DNA of 64,000 bases. It comes from Streptosporangium album (lineage in GTDB: Bacteria > Actinomycetota > Actinomycetes > Streptosporangiales > Streptosporangiaceae). The translations under genes were made by a program, and so were the position numbers. Positions 57,216 through 64,000 of this stretch are shown in pieces; the stretch's first letter is position 1, and each line of letters opens with the position of its first letter. Below the pieces are notes generated by a model. It saw only the letters and a list, made by a program, of their open reading frames with translations, was not told the origin of the DNA and did no database searches. The stretch spans positions 3,596,001-3,660,000 of the forward strand of contig NZ_JACHJU010000001.1 of assembly GCF_014203795.1 (NCBI RefSeq), given 5' to 3'.

Positions 57216-58106
57216 GTGTCCCCGGCGGGGGCCTGGCGGCGTGTGACCACAACCAAAACCACGACATCGACAACGTCGAAGGCTTCGACGTCCGCCGAAG
57301 ACACGCCCTCGCCTGTCTACTCCTGCATGCTGCCGCTGTCCACCCAAACCCTCACCTTCCTGGCCGACCTGCTGCGCGCTCATCTCAAGACCATCGGCTC
57401 GCGCTGGCGGAAACTGCCCGCCGGGAAGATCGCCACCATCGTGCTGGCCGTCTTACGCCATGACCAGCGCCTGGCCGACATGGCCGGCGCCAACAACGTC
57501 TCGGCCTCCACCGTGCGACGCTGGATGCTGGAGACCGTCGAACTGCTCGCCGCCCGCGCACCCCGCCTGGACCGCGCCCTGAAGAAGATCGCCAAAGCCG
57601 GTGGTGAGGTCGTCCTGCTGGATGGCACCCTGATCCGCACCCGCCGCCGCACCGGAGCCGACAACCGCAGGAACTACTCGGGCAAGCACAAGGCCCACGG
57701 GCTGCTCGTGGTGGCGCTCACCGACACCCGCGGCAACCTGCTGTGGGTCTCCGCCGTCCGGCCTGGTCGCGCATCGGAGATCACCACCGCCCGGCACAAC
57801 CGCCTCACCGCCCGCCTGCGCGAGGCCGGGCTGGGCGCTATCGCCGACCTCGGCTTCGTCGGCCTGGACGACGATGACGACAATCCGGTCATCATCACCG
57901 GCCGCAAAGCCACCCGCGGCAGGCCCCTCACCCCCGCGCAAAAGCAGGTCAACCGGCTCATCAGCGCCGAACGCGCCCCCGTCGAGCACGGCTTCGCCAC
58001 GTTGAAGGCCTGGCGCATCCTCACCAAGCTCCGCCTGGACGCCATCCACGTCACCAAGCTGCTCCGCGCGCTGATGGTCCTGGCCATCACCGAACACACC
58101 CGCTGA
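57216..58106 (+). CDS. IS5-type DDE transposase (copy 2)
   Basis: Identical to the product of 51469-52359, with the complete DDE triad (LLDGTLI, IADLGFVG, ERAPVEHGF). The GTG at 57216 or ATG at 57327 may be the start. Because this copy has clean target duplications it was probably the more recent insertion. Confidence 0.88.
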   Translation: MSPAGAWRRVTTTKTTTSTTSKASTSAEDTPSPVYSCMLPLSTQTLTFLADLLRAHLKTIGSRWRKLPAGKIATIVLAVLRHDQRLADMAGANNVSASTVRRWMLETVELLAARAPRLDRALKKIAKAGGEVVLLDGTLIRTRRRTGADNRRNYSGKHKAHGLLVVALTDTRGNLLWVSAVRPGRASEITTARHNRLTARLREAGLGAIADLGFVGLDDDDDNPVIITGRKATRGRPLTPAQKQVNRLISAERAPVEHGFATLKAWRILTKLRLDAIHVTKLLRALMVLAITEHTR

Positions 58107-58261
58107 CCGATGATCACCCACCATGATCAGTACCCACCACCAGCCAGAGCATGCCCTCAACGGATCACACCAGGCCCCTGACCAGCAACTTCAAGTTGGA
58201 ACGATCTCAATGCACCAAACTGGCAGCAGTAGGGCGAGAACGGGTACGACACGTAGTGATC

Positions 58262-58693
58262 ATGACCGAGCATGACCTGCAGTACAGCGACGCCGACGGC
58301 CCAGGCCCGCGAGCCGACCGGCCCAAGCGGTGCACGTTCACCGCCGCATACAAGGCGCGGATTATCGCGGAATATGAGGCAGCCGAACACGGCGGTAAGG
58401 GCGAGATCTGCCGTCGCGAAGGCCTGTATGACACCACCGTTAATCGGTGGCGCCGACAGCGGGATGAAGCCGCCCAGCGGGCACTGGCGGGCGAGCGGAT
58501 GGTTCCAGTAACCGAGATGGCGCGGGAGAAGGCTGCGGAGAAGACCGCCTTGGCGCGTGCTGAACGGCTGGAGCGGGAGAATGCGAGATTGGCCGACAAG
58601 CTCGCGCGGACCGAGGCCGCCCTGGAGGTTATGGGAAAATTGCAGGCGCTCTTGGAGATGGTCTCCGAGAGCGCGGATTCGGACCGTTCGTAG
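58262..58693 (+). CDS. IS3-family transposase OrfA
   Basis: A 143-residue OrfA: the helix-turn-helix FTAAYKARIIAEYEAAE with EICRREGLYDTTVNRWRRQR, then a leucine-zipper-like coiled coil (KTALARAERLERENARLADK). The matching OrfB frame starts one base back at the stop, as expected for frameshifted IS3 elements, but is truncated. The upstream end begins near the IS5 copy (TGCACCAAACTGG could be its terminal repeat). OrfA alone cannot transpose. Confidence 0.75.
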   Translation: MTEHDLQYSDADGPGPRADRPKRCTFTAAYKARIIAEYEAAEHGGKGEICRREGLYDTTVNRWRRQRDEAAQRALAGERMVPVTEMAREKAAEKTALARAERLERENARLADKLARTEAALEVMGKLQALLEMVSESADSDRS

Positions 58694-58830
58694 CCGAGGC
58701 TCGCGCGGAAGCGCAGGAACAGCTGGAGCCACTCATCGGCATCACCAAGTCATGCGCAACAACCGGAATCTCATGTGCGACGCTGCATCGGCACCGCAAC
58801 CCCCGGCCGAAAAGCGATGATTCATCGGCG
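58690..58830 (+). pseudogene. truncated OrfB of the IS3-family element
   Basis: The frame reads EAQEQLEPLIGITKSCATTG then ISCATLHRHRNPRPK, the start of IS3 OrfB (LEPL.G...AC...G.SRAT.YR...PPP). The catalytic DDE domain is missing; sequence changes at about 58830 beside a strong hairpin. Confidence 0.65.
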
Positions 58831-58836
58831 TCATAC

Positions 58837-58881
58837 CGGTCGGGTGGCCGGAGGGTGAGATTCCCTCCGGCCACCCGACCG
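58837..58881. terminator. 19-bp perfect hairpin between transposase remnants
   Basis: Arms CGGTCGGGTGGCCGGAGGG (58837-58855) and its complement (58863-58881) enclose TGAGATT, followed by TATTCTC. It lies 5 bases from the stop of the opposing IS701 fragment and should block transcription from both sides. Confidence 0.8.
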
Positions 58882-58886
58882 TATTC

Positions 58887-59099
58887 TCAGGTGGACTGGG
58901 CCACGAAGTGGCCGAGATTCTGCCGGGGCAGGCCCAGCCGACCGGCCATCGGCTCCACCGACTTTCGCTTTCCGTCGAGCATCAGCCCGCGCAGGTACTG
59001 CTGGCCGTAGTCGCGTTGGCCTCGATGGGCGAGGTACTTGAAGATGTCACCGGCGAACTTCGCGAGGTCATCGTTCAGAGCCTCGACAGCTTGTAGGTC
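58887..59099 (-). pseudogene. IS701-family transposase N-terminal fragment
   Basis: The minus strand encodes VMDLQAVEALNDDLAKFAGD, FKYLAHRGQRDYGQQYLRG and LMLDGKRKSVEPMAGRLG, the N-terminal signature of IS701 transposases. The frame ends after AQST where relatives continue with SSTWD. The catalytic domain is absent. Confidence 0.7.
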
Positions 59100-59164
59100 C
59101 ATGACACCACGGTGACTCCGTTGGACAAGGTCGTTCAACTACACCGCTGAACAGGTCGAGGACC

Positions 59165-59337
59165 ATGACCAAGCTCTGTGAAACCGTGGGGACTTTTCTA
59201 TGCGGCGACGACCAGTTGAATCCGCCCTCGCTGCCGCGGTCGGTATGGAAGATCACCCCGTCGCCGTGCCTGCGCTTGCCGCCATCCACGGAGCCGCCCG
59301 CTTGGCGCGTCCGATCCTTCACGATCATCTTGGTCAC
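59165..59337 (-). pseudogene. IS3-like transposase OrfB fragment
   Basis: The minus strand reads GDGVIFHTDRGSEGGFNWSS, containing the second catalytic-aspartate block (HTDRGS) of IS3/IS481-type integrases. Only about 55 codons remain and both ends are broken. Confidence 0.5.
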
Positions 59338-59456
59338 AACAGGTTCGATGGCGCGTGTCCCAAAAAAGTTCGCAACAAATCCACTCCTTCGTGCATCTCA
59401 CTTTTGGGTGCTGCTCGGGGTTTGACGGCGGGTTTTTATCCCTTAGGATCGCCGCC

Positions 59457-60014
59457 ATGATCACAACTCTGGCGCTGAGCGCCGCACTTGTATTCACTGG
59501 ATCGCCTGCTCAGGCACCTGCTCAGGCGCCTGTTAACGCGTCTGCCAAGACCGTGTCGTACCGGGGGATGACCCTCCAGGTTCCCGCTACCTGGATGGTC
59601 GCGAAAGAGGGGAGCGGGTTGCATGTCTCGACCGGTACGTGCTCCAGGGCGGCCGTCGAATGCGAAGGTTTCAGGATTGGTGGACCCATTGCCGTCAAGT
59701 ACGGCCACGAGGGCGGCCAGTACAGCGTGAATCAGCCATACGAGCCCAGCAGCGGCGTTACCAAGTGCGTCACCGACAAGAAGTACACCACGGGCGCCGC
59801 CAAACGCCTGTACTCCGGGTATCGGTACATCGGCTCCAAGAAGGCGCACTACACCACCTGGGAGATCGCATGTAACACGGCGTCCGGCAAGCCAGTGCCG
59901 GGAAGCTCCTACAACCAGGTCGTCTGGTACTTGCCGTCCTCAAAGATGATCGTGGTGGACGAGTTCGGCACCGAGGGACTTGAGGACATCCTCGCAGAGG
60001 CCCACTGGAGGTAG
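59457..60014 (+). CDS. small secreted protein of unknown function
   Basis: The 185-residue precursor starts at ATG 59457 with AGGA 8 bases upstream. A signal peptide is at about 1-24 (MITTLALSAALVFTGSPAQA), followed by repeated Ala-Pro-Gln. The mature part has four cysteines (GTCSRAAVEC, TKCVTDKKY, EIACNTASG) that could form two disulfides, and opens VSYRGMTLQVPATWMV, as in other small exported actinobacterial proteins. Family not recognised. The gene has survived between transposase debris. Confidence 0.7.
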   Translation: MITTLALSAALVFTGSPAQAPAQAPVNASAKTVSYRGMTLQVPATWMVAKEGSGLHVSTGTCSRAAVECEGFRIGGPIAVKYGHEGGQYSVNQPYEPSSGVTKCVTDKKYTTGAAKRLYSGYRYIGSKKAHYTTWEIACNTASGKPVPGSSYNQVVWYLPSSKMIVVDEFGTEGLEDILAEAHWR

Positions 60015-60447
60015 TCGCCGGTAACCGTGCCTTCGGCCACATCGGTCCGGAGACGCACCCCCGCTTTTGTGTTTCGGCCGCCGGCACGGGTCGCGTTCTG
60101 GCTCGACTCAGCGGTCATGCCCACGCGGCCTTCCAGCAGGCCGCCGCGTATCCCGCGCTCGGCTCCGGGATGATCCCCCGCAGGAAGCCGAAGTCCGTAG
60201 GTGGCTGAGGTGAAGGCCTGATCTTCCCGCCCGCCACGCTCAGCAGGTCGGCTCCTACGGGTCAAACCCGTCTGTGACCGTTGGCATCCGATGATCGGGA
60301 ACGGTGACCGGTCAACGTACACGCGAAGACGGGCTTGCCCCTCCGGCACCGGCCCGCTGCCGCTCTGCGGCGGGTCGAGGCGGACGCGAAGATCAGGCAG
60401 GGGGAAACATGCGCGTCCGCGGGTTGCGTCCGCGCGAGAATCGGAGC
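60015..60447. other. non-coding stretch before the group II intron-like region
   Basis: I see no supported gene. Frames are open on both strands but lack start context or recognisable motifs. Confidence 0.25.
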
Positions 60448-61531
60448 TTGATCGCGTGCCACACGCGTGCCGGATCCCGTGGGAAACGACGGGGAATCAC
60501 GGTCACTTAGCCTGGATCCACGTGCGCCGTGAAGCGCTGATTGATTCGAGTGGAGGTGAGAGACCTTCACCGCTGTCCCTGTCGCAGCAGGGCGGTGGAG
60601 CTGGCGGCAGTCTGACCCGGGAGGTGCCGGGGAGGGCGGGAGCAGCCGCGACAAAGCCGGGACGGGCCAGTACAGCCAGATGGCGTGGGTCCGGCGAGCG
60701 TGACGGAAAGGAGTACGCGAGGAACCAGCGTGAATACGTCCCTTAAAGGCTCACCGGCTCAAATCTGGCGGATATGGGCCGGGTGCGGTGTGTCTCTGAT
60801 CCTTGCCCAGGGATCGGGGAACTTCCGGGTTGGCACGTGGATGTCTGTCTGGGAGGCCATGAGGAAGGTCTGCGGCGTACTCATGGCGATGCCGCAGGGG
60901 TAGAGCTGGGCTCCTCCTTCGTCGAGCGAATCACAGTGAACACGGGAACCGTCTCGGTTCTGCCCGTTTGGCGTGCATCCAGCACGGGGGACGGGCTGGG
61001 CTCATCGTCGGCCGAACGGGCCGGGACGGGGCGGAGCCGCCGTAGTAGTCCGAGTCCGGGAGAGCCGGTCACATGGCGAAGGGCGGCAGCGGTATCGAGA
61101 AAGGCGGATGCTGTAATGCCGAAAGACGCGCCGGTGAATGTCGGCGCCTGGCCGGAGCAGGTCCCGATGGGGCCGCTCCGGAGGGTATCGGAGATGCAGG
61201 CCAAGCTTCACCGTTGGGCGGCGGCCGATCCTGGCCGCAGGTTCGACGACCTGTTCAATCTCGTGCATGACCCGGCGACGCTGATCGTGGCGTTCGACCA
61301 GGTCGCGGACAATACCGGGGCACGCACTGCGGGCGTGGACGGCCTGACGGTCGCCGACGTCGAAGAGCAGATCGGTGTCCCCGGGTTCCTGGACGACTTA
61401 CGTGCCCAGCTCAAGATGGGCACGTTCCGGCCGCTACCGGTGCGGGAACGCAAGATCCCCAAGCCGGGCGGGTCGGGAAAGGTCAGGCGCCTCGGCATCC
61501 CTGTCGCGGCCGATCGCGTCGTCCAGGCCCC
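60448..61531 (+). mobile_element. 5' part of a group II intron, truncated by IS30 insertion
   Basis: A ~670-base structured, non-coding leader precedes an intron-type reverse-transcriptase frame, the layout of bacterial group II introns (domains I-III, then the ORF in domain IV). The left boundary is approximate: GTGCCACACGCGTGCC near 60456 resembles an intron 5' end. The 3' half with the rest of the ORF and domains V-VI is missing beyond the IS30 element. Confidence 0.5.
61116..61531 (+). pseudogene. group II intron reverse transcriptase/maturase, N-terminal fragment
   Basis: From ATG 61116, about 138 codons encode the RT-0/RT-1 region: KLHRWAAADPGRRFDDLFNL, then AGVDGLTVADVEEQ and FRPLPVRERKIPKPGGSGK followed by RRLGIPVAADRVVQ. 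This is the classic start of intron-encoded RTs (GVDG, R.V.IPK..G..R.LGIPT..DR..Q). The frame is cut by the IS30 end at 61532. The catalytic YADD block is absent. Confidence 0.85.
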
Positions 61532-62686
61532 GGCGGTATCAATCAGTGGAATGAATTTCAGCGGCGATTAGCTCGGCCAGAACTTCGGCTGGCGTTTTAT
61601 AGTTTAACACCCGACGCGGTCGCGAATTGAGAGAATCCGCAATGTCGTTGAGGATTTGCTCATTACTCGGAATTTCTGTACTCTTCGGAATGTATTCGCG
61701 AATCAGGCCGTTGGTGTTTTCGTTCGTACCGCGTTCCCAAGGGGAATGAGGGTGGGCAAAATAGACATCGATCTCGGTGGCCAGGGTGAACGCGGCATGC
61801 TTGGCCATCTCGATACCCTGATCCCAGGTGATCGACTTGAGGAAGCGTTCTGGCAGGTCAGCCACCTTGGTGATCAAGGCGTCACAGGCCGCGTCGGAGG
61901 TGCGGTCATCAGGAAGAGCCACGATCGCGGTGAACCGGCTGACCCGCTCGACCAGCGTGCCGGCGGCCGTTTTACCCGCTTTGCCGATAATGAGATCACC
62001 CTCCCAGTGCCCGGGGACTTGGCGGCCGGCGACCTCCTCGGGCCGGTCGTCGATGGACCGCATGCCCACGATCCGGGCACCCGGGGACTTTTTGCGCCCC
62101 CGCGGTTTACGCTCAGTGCCGCCTTTGCGTAGTTCGATGCCGCGCGCGGCCAACTCGCCCTTGGGCAAAGCGTAGATCCAGGTATAAATCGCCTCGTGGG
62201 AAATCACCTTCCCAGGGTCGGTGTATCCGTGCTCGTGGCGCAAGCGTCCGGCGATCTGGTCGGGCGACCAGCCGATCTTCAGCCCGTCCTCGACCCGGGC
62301 GCGAAGCCTGGGGTTATCGTCGAGTTTCCGGCATTTCGGGCGCGACCGCGAGGTGGCCGCGTGCGCGTCGGCCCGATGTGCCCGGTATCCGTCGCGTCCC
62401 CCGTGTCGGCTGATCTCTTGAGACACCAACGACGGAGTACGGCCGATGTGCGCCGCTATGTCCGTTTCGGACATCTCCGCCACCAGGCATCGCGAGATCT
62501 CCTCGCGATCTTCAAGTGTGAGCGGTCTGCGCGTACCCATCGACCCTCCATGGTCACCGTGTGTCACGAGGGCCGAGCCTGTCACGCTTCAAGATCTACT
62601 TCAGGAAGATCAATTCATTCGACCGATTGTGATCAAGGTGTTCGTCGAGATGCTCTCCGAACTTGCTTCCACCGCTTGATACCGCC
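61532..62686 (-). mobile_element. IS30-family insertion sequence
   Basis: A 1155-bp element bounded by imperfect inverted repeats: left GGCGGTATCAATCAGTGGAA, right end read inward GGCGGTATCAAGCGGTGGAA. It carries one transposase gene filling most of its length. It interrupts the group II intron reverse transcriptase on the left. The DNA on the right is not the rest of that gene, so a deletion or a second rearrangement accompanied it. No clear target duplication is seen. Confidence 0.85.
61539..62540 (-). CDS. IS30-family transposase
   Basis: A 333-residue IS30 transposase: N-terminal helix-turn-helix (LTLEDREEISRCLVAEMSE, IAAHIGRTPSLVSQEISRHG), IS30 signature WSPDQIAGRL and HEAIYTWIYA, and the DDE domain with GHWEGDLIIG, ITWDQGIEMAKH and SPWERGTNENTNGLIREYI. 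All catalytic acids are present, so it may be active. ATG 62540 follows GGAGGG closely. Confidence 0.93.
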   Translation of the reverse strand: MGTRRPLTLEDREEISRCLVAEMSETDIAAHIGRTPSLVSQEISRHGGRDGYRAHRADAHAATSRSRPKCRKLDDNPRLRARVEDGLKIGWSPDQIAGRLRHEHGYTDPGKVISHEAIYTWIYALPKGELAARGIELRKGGTERKPRGRKKSPGARIVGMRSIDDRPEEVAGRQVPGHWEGDLIIGKAGKTAAGTLVERVSRFTAIVALPDDRTSDAACDALITKVADLPERFLKSITWDQGIEMAKHAAFTLATEIDVYFAHPHSPWERGTNENTNGLIREYIPKSTEIPSNEQILNDIADSLNSRPRRVLNYKTPAEVLAELIAAEIHSTD

Positions 62687-62880
62687 CTATCCCACCCGTG
62701 ATCAGAGGTGCGCACCTCGACCTCTCGTCGTGCTGCAAAAGCTATAAGGATCGCAATAGGCAAAGGTGTCCAGCGTCCATCATCGCGGATCCACACGGCT
62801 TTGGGATGGCCGCCAAAGTGCTGTCGAACCCACCGGCACCGGGTCCATAAGTGTTTCTCCTCCGACCCTATTCGGCGCCA
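62687..62880 (-). pseudogene. unidentified gene fragment cut by IS30
   Basis: On the minus strand a frame reads LWTRCRWVRQHFGGHPKAVW, IRDDGRWTPLPIAILIAFAA and RREVEVRTSDHGWDRA, then runs into the IS30 end. Composition is protein-like with lower GC than neighbours. I cannot name the family. It is probably the first part of a gene truncated by the insertion. Confidence 0.35.
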
Positions 62881-62920
62881 CCTATCTGGCGAAGACACCC
62901 CGCAGGTCGGGGCTCTCCTG

Positions 62921-62935
62921 GGGTTTTCTCAGGGG
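62921..62935. promoter_or_regulatory. 15-bp motif shared by two envelope genes, copy 2
   Basis: GGGTTTTCTCAGGGG is identical to 18707-18721 and lies 33 bases upstream of the lipoprotein start. It probably marks a common regulator of envelope-stress genes (inference). Confidence 0.45.
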
Positions 62936-62968
62936 TACCCCCGATGCGTGGCCGCCCGGGTGGGCAGG

Positions 62969-63676
62969 ATGATCTCCATCGTGAAGACGAAGAGCATGAT
63001 CGCCGCCGGAGCGTTGCTGGCCTCCTGCGTGTTGTTGACCGGATGTGGCCTGCAGGACCTCGGGAAGGCTTCCGAGCGGGACGAAGTCTCCTATGACGTC
63101 GGGGACCAGGTGGCTAAGCTGGACGTTCGGGGCCGGACGGGGAACATCACGGTCGTCGAGAAGGACAGGACCGGGATCCGGGTCGTCGAGACTCTTCACT
63201 GGCGCGGGGACAAGCCGAAGACGGAGCACCGGGTGGAGGGCGACGCGCTGGTCGTGTCCTACCTGTGTGAGTCGGACTGGGGCTCGTGTGGCGTCGACTA
63301 CCAGGTGGAGGTGCCCATGGGGTTGCACGTGAAGGTGGACAACCGGTCGGGCGACGTCACGCTCCGCGCCCTGTCCGGGGTGGTCGAGGCGGCGACCAGC
63401 TCCGGCGCCATCGTCGCCACCGAACTGGGCGGCAAGAAGTTTCTCGGCGAGACGGTGTCGGGTGACATCGAGCTGAAGTACACGGCTGAACCCGACGACG
63501 TCGAGATGGAGACCGGCAGTGGCAACGGCACCGTTTACGTCCCCGACGGGGTCTACGACGTGACCACGGACGCGGTCACGGGCGACGTGGCGGTGAAGGT
63601 CGCCGACAACTCGGCTTCGAAGCATCGGATCTCGATCACTACCGTTACGGGTGACGCGAAGGTCCTGCCCTCCTAG
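62969..63676 (+). CDS. lipoprotein with DUF4097-like beta-helix domain
   Basis: The 235-residue precursor has a lipoprotein signal with lipobox LTGC (C26). The mature part is a repetitive beta structure (KLDVRGRTGNITVVEKD, VDNRSGDVTLRALSG, ATSSGAIVATELGG, ETVSGDIELKY, ETGSGNGTVYV, DAVTGDVAVKV), the pattern of DUF4097/adhesin-like beta-helices. Such proteins are often linked to PspC or LiaF-type envelope-stress systems. GTG 62981 is an alternative start. It shares an upstream 15-bp motif with the PspC gene at 18791. Confidence 0.85.
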   Translation: MISIVKTKSMIAAGALLASCVLLTGCGLQDLGKASERDEVSYDVGDQVAKLDVRGRTGNITVVEKDRTGIRVVETLHWRGDKPKTEHRVEGDALVVSYLCESDWGSCGVDYQVEVPMGLHVKVDNRSGDVTLRALSGVVEAATSSGAIVATELGGKKFLGETVSGDIELKYTAEPDDVEMETGSGNGTVYVPDGVYDVTTDAVTGDVAVKVADNSASKHRISITTVTGDAKVLPS

Positions 63677-63747
63677 TCGGTGGTTTGTTGACATGGGGTC
63701 GATGTCGCGGTAAGCCGGTGGATAGGGGTAGTTGGTGCTGTTCGGGG

Positions 63748-64000
63748 GTGGTCGTGGTGGTGACCGCGCGGCGTCCGTGTCCACCGGCGCCGGGTCCGTT
63801 GGAGGAGTACGCGGCCCGGTTCGATGATCTGTGGTGCTCGCTCGCGCAGCGCCGGGGGTTTCGCGAATATCTGGCCGGGCTGTTGTTGCCGCGGGACCGG
63901 AACAAGACGCTGACGGCCCTGGCCGGTGCGGAGCCGGTGGTCGGGGCCCAGAATGCGGCGGTGCAGCGGCTGCAGTTCTTCTGAGTCGGAGTCGCCGTGG
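63748..64000 (+). pseudogene. transposase fragment (IS701-like), frameshifted, at right edge
   Basis: The frame from GTG 63748 reads PGPLEEYAARFDDLWCSLAQ, GFREYLAGLLLPRDRNKTLT and PVVGAQNAAVQRLQFF, the N-terminal signature of IS701-type transposases. A TGA follows at 63982; after it the next frame resumes SESPW, as in LQ(W/F)FLSES of relatives, so one extra base has shifted the frame. The rest lies outside the window. Confidence 0.65.

Larger units (their letters stand above)
56371..58208 (+). mobile_element. IS5-type insertion sequence with accessory gene, copy 2
   Basis: A second 1838-bp copy, in the same orientation as 50624-52461 and exactly 5747 bases downstream. Here the flanks are AAT on both sides (56368-56370 and 58209-58211), a clean 3-base target duplication that fixes the element ends. 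It inserted at or near the end of an IS3-type element. Two direct copies could recombine or move the DNA between them. Confidence 0.92.

Noticed and set aside
50624..58208. Functional composite transposon made by the two IS copies
   Set aside because: Both copies have their own flanks and copy 2 has its own AAT duplication; no duplication surrounds the whole unit, so two separate insertions are more likely.

Overview
The window is high-GC actinomycete DNA. GTG and TTG starts, leaderless genes, a short PspC protein, VapBC, a SPFH/ribbon-helix-helix operon, an ECF42/DGPF cluster and many actinobacterial insertion-sequence families all fit a member of the Streptosporangiales or a relative. That assignment is inference from gene style; there is no rRNA gene or species marker here.

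Positions 1-32000 look like stable chromosome. In order they hold: the N-terminal part of a large LuxR/AAA-type regulator running off the left edge; deoC with two aldehyde dehydrogenase genes (deoxyribose catabolism); an amidase; a SPFH membrane protein with a ribbon-helix-helix partner behind a striking palindrome; the helicase HrpB; a membrane-anchored XRE regulator; uppP; a SigE-type sigma factor with a coupled membrane protein; two secreted M28 aminopeptidases; a PspC protein and lipB; a choline-kinase-like/APC permease/dimethylglycine dehydrogenase cluster; a VapBC pair with a 31-bp operator over its start codon; a three-gene operon of membrane protein, thymidylate-synthase-like enzyme and HAD phosphatase (the best candidate for an undescribed system); and a 1200-residue secreted GH87-like glucanase.

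Positions 32000-45500 mix functional operons with decay. Working units are an ECF42 sigma factor with DGPF and DUF998 genes, an acyl-CoA ligase, a very short SepF-like gene, an AraC regulator, an ABC exporter followed by its two-component system, and an aminoglycoside-phosphotransferase-like gene. Between them lie fragments of lysA, a MazG-like gene, a WYL regulator, an MFS exporter and a cytochrome P450.

Positions 45500-64000 are a heavily rearranged mobile region. Two 80-bp direct repeats 8.7 kb apart contain tRNA-Gly 3'-half (attachment-site-like) sequence. Pieces of a tyrosine integrase are scattered in one orientation. Two apparently identical 1838-bp IS5-type elements, each with an accessory gene, lie in direct orientation, and one splits the integrase remnant. 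Fragments of IS982, IS110, IS3, IS701 and a group II intron reverse transcriptase cut by an IS30 element complete the picture. Scattered through this region are genes that look intact: DUF72, a MerR regulator with a canonical 19-bp-spacer promoter, an RDD membrane protein, a LysR regulator, DUF1801, a VOC protein and two small secreted or lipid-anchored proteins. A dihydrofolate-reductase-like gene is broken only by two in-frame TGA codons.

Gene starts were chosen from Shine-Dalgarno spacing, overlaps and family length. Function calls come from motifs read by eye; no database search was possible.
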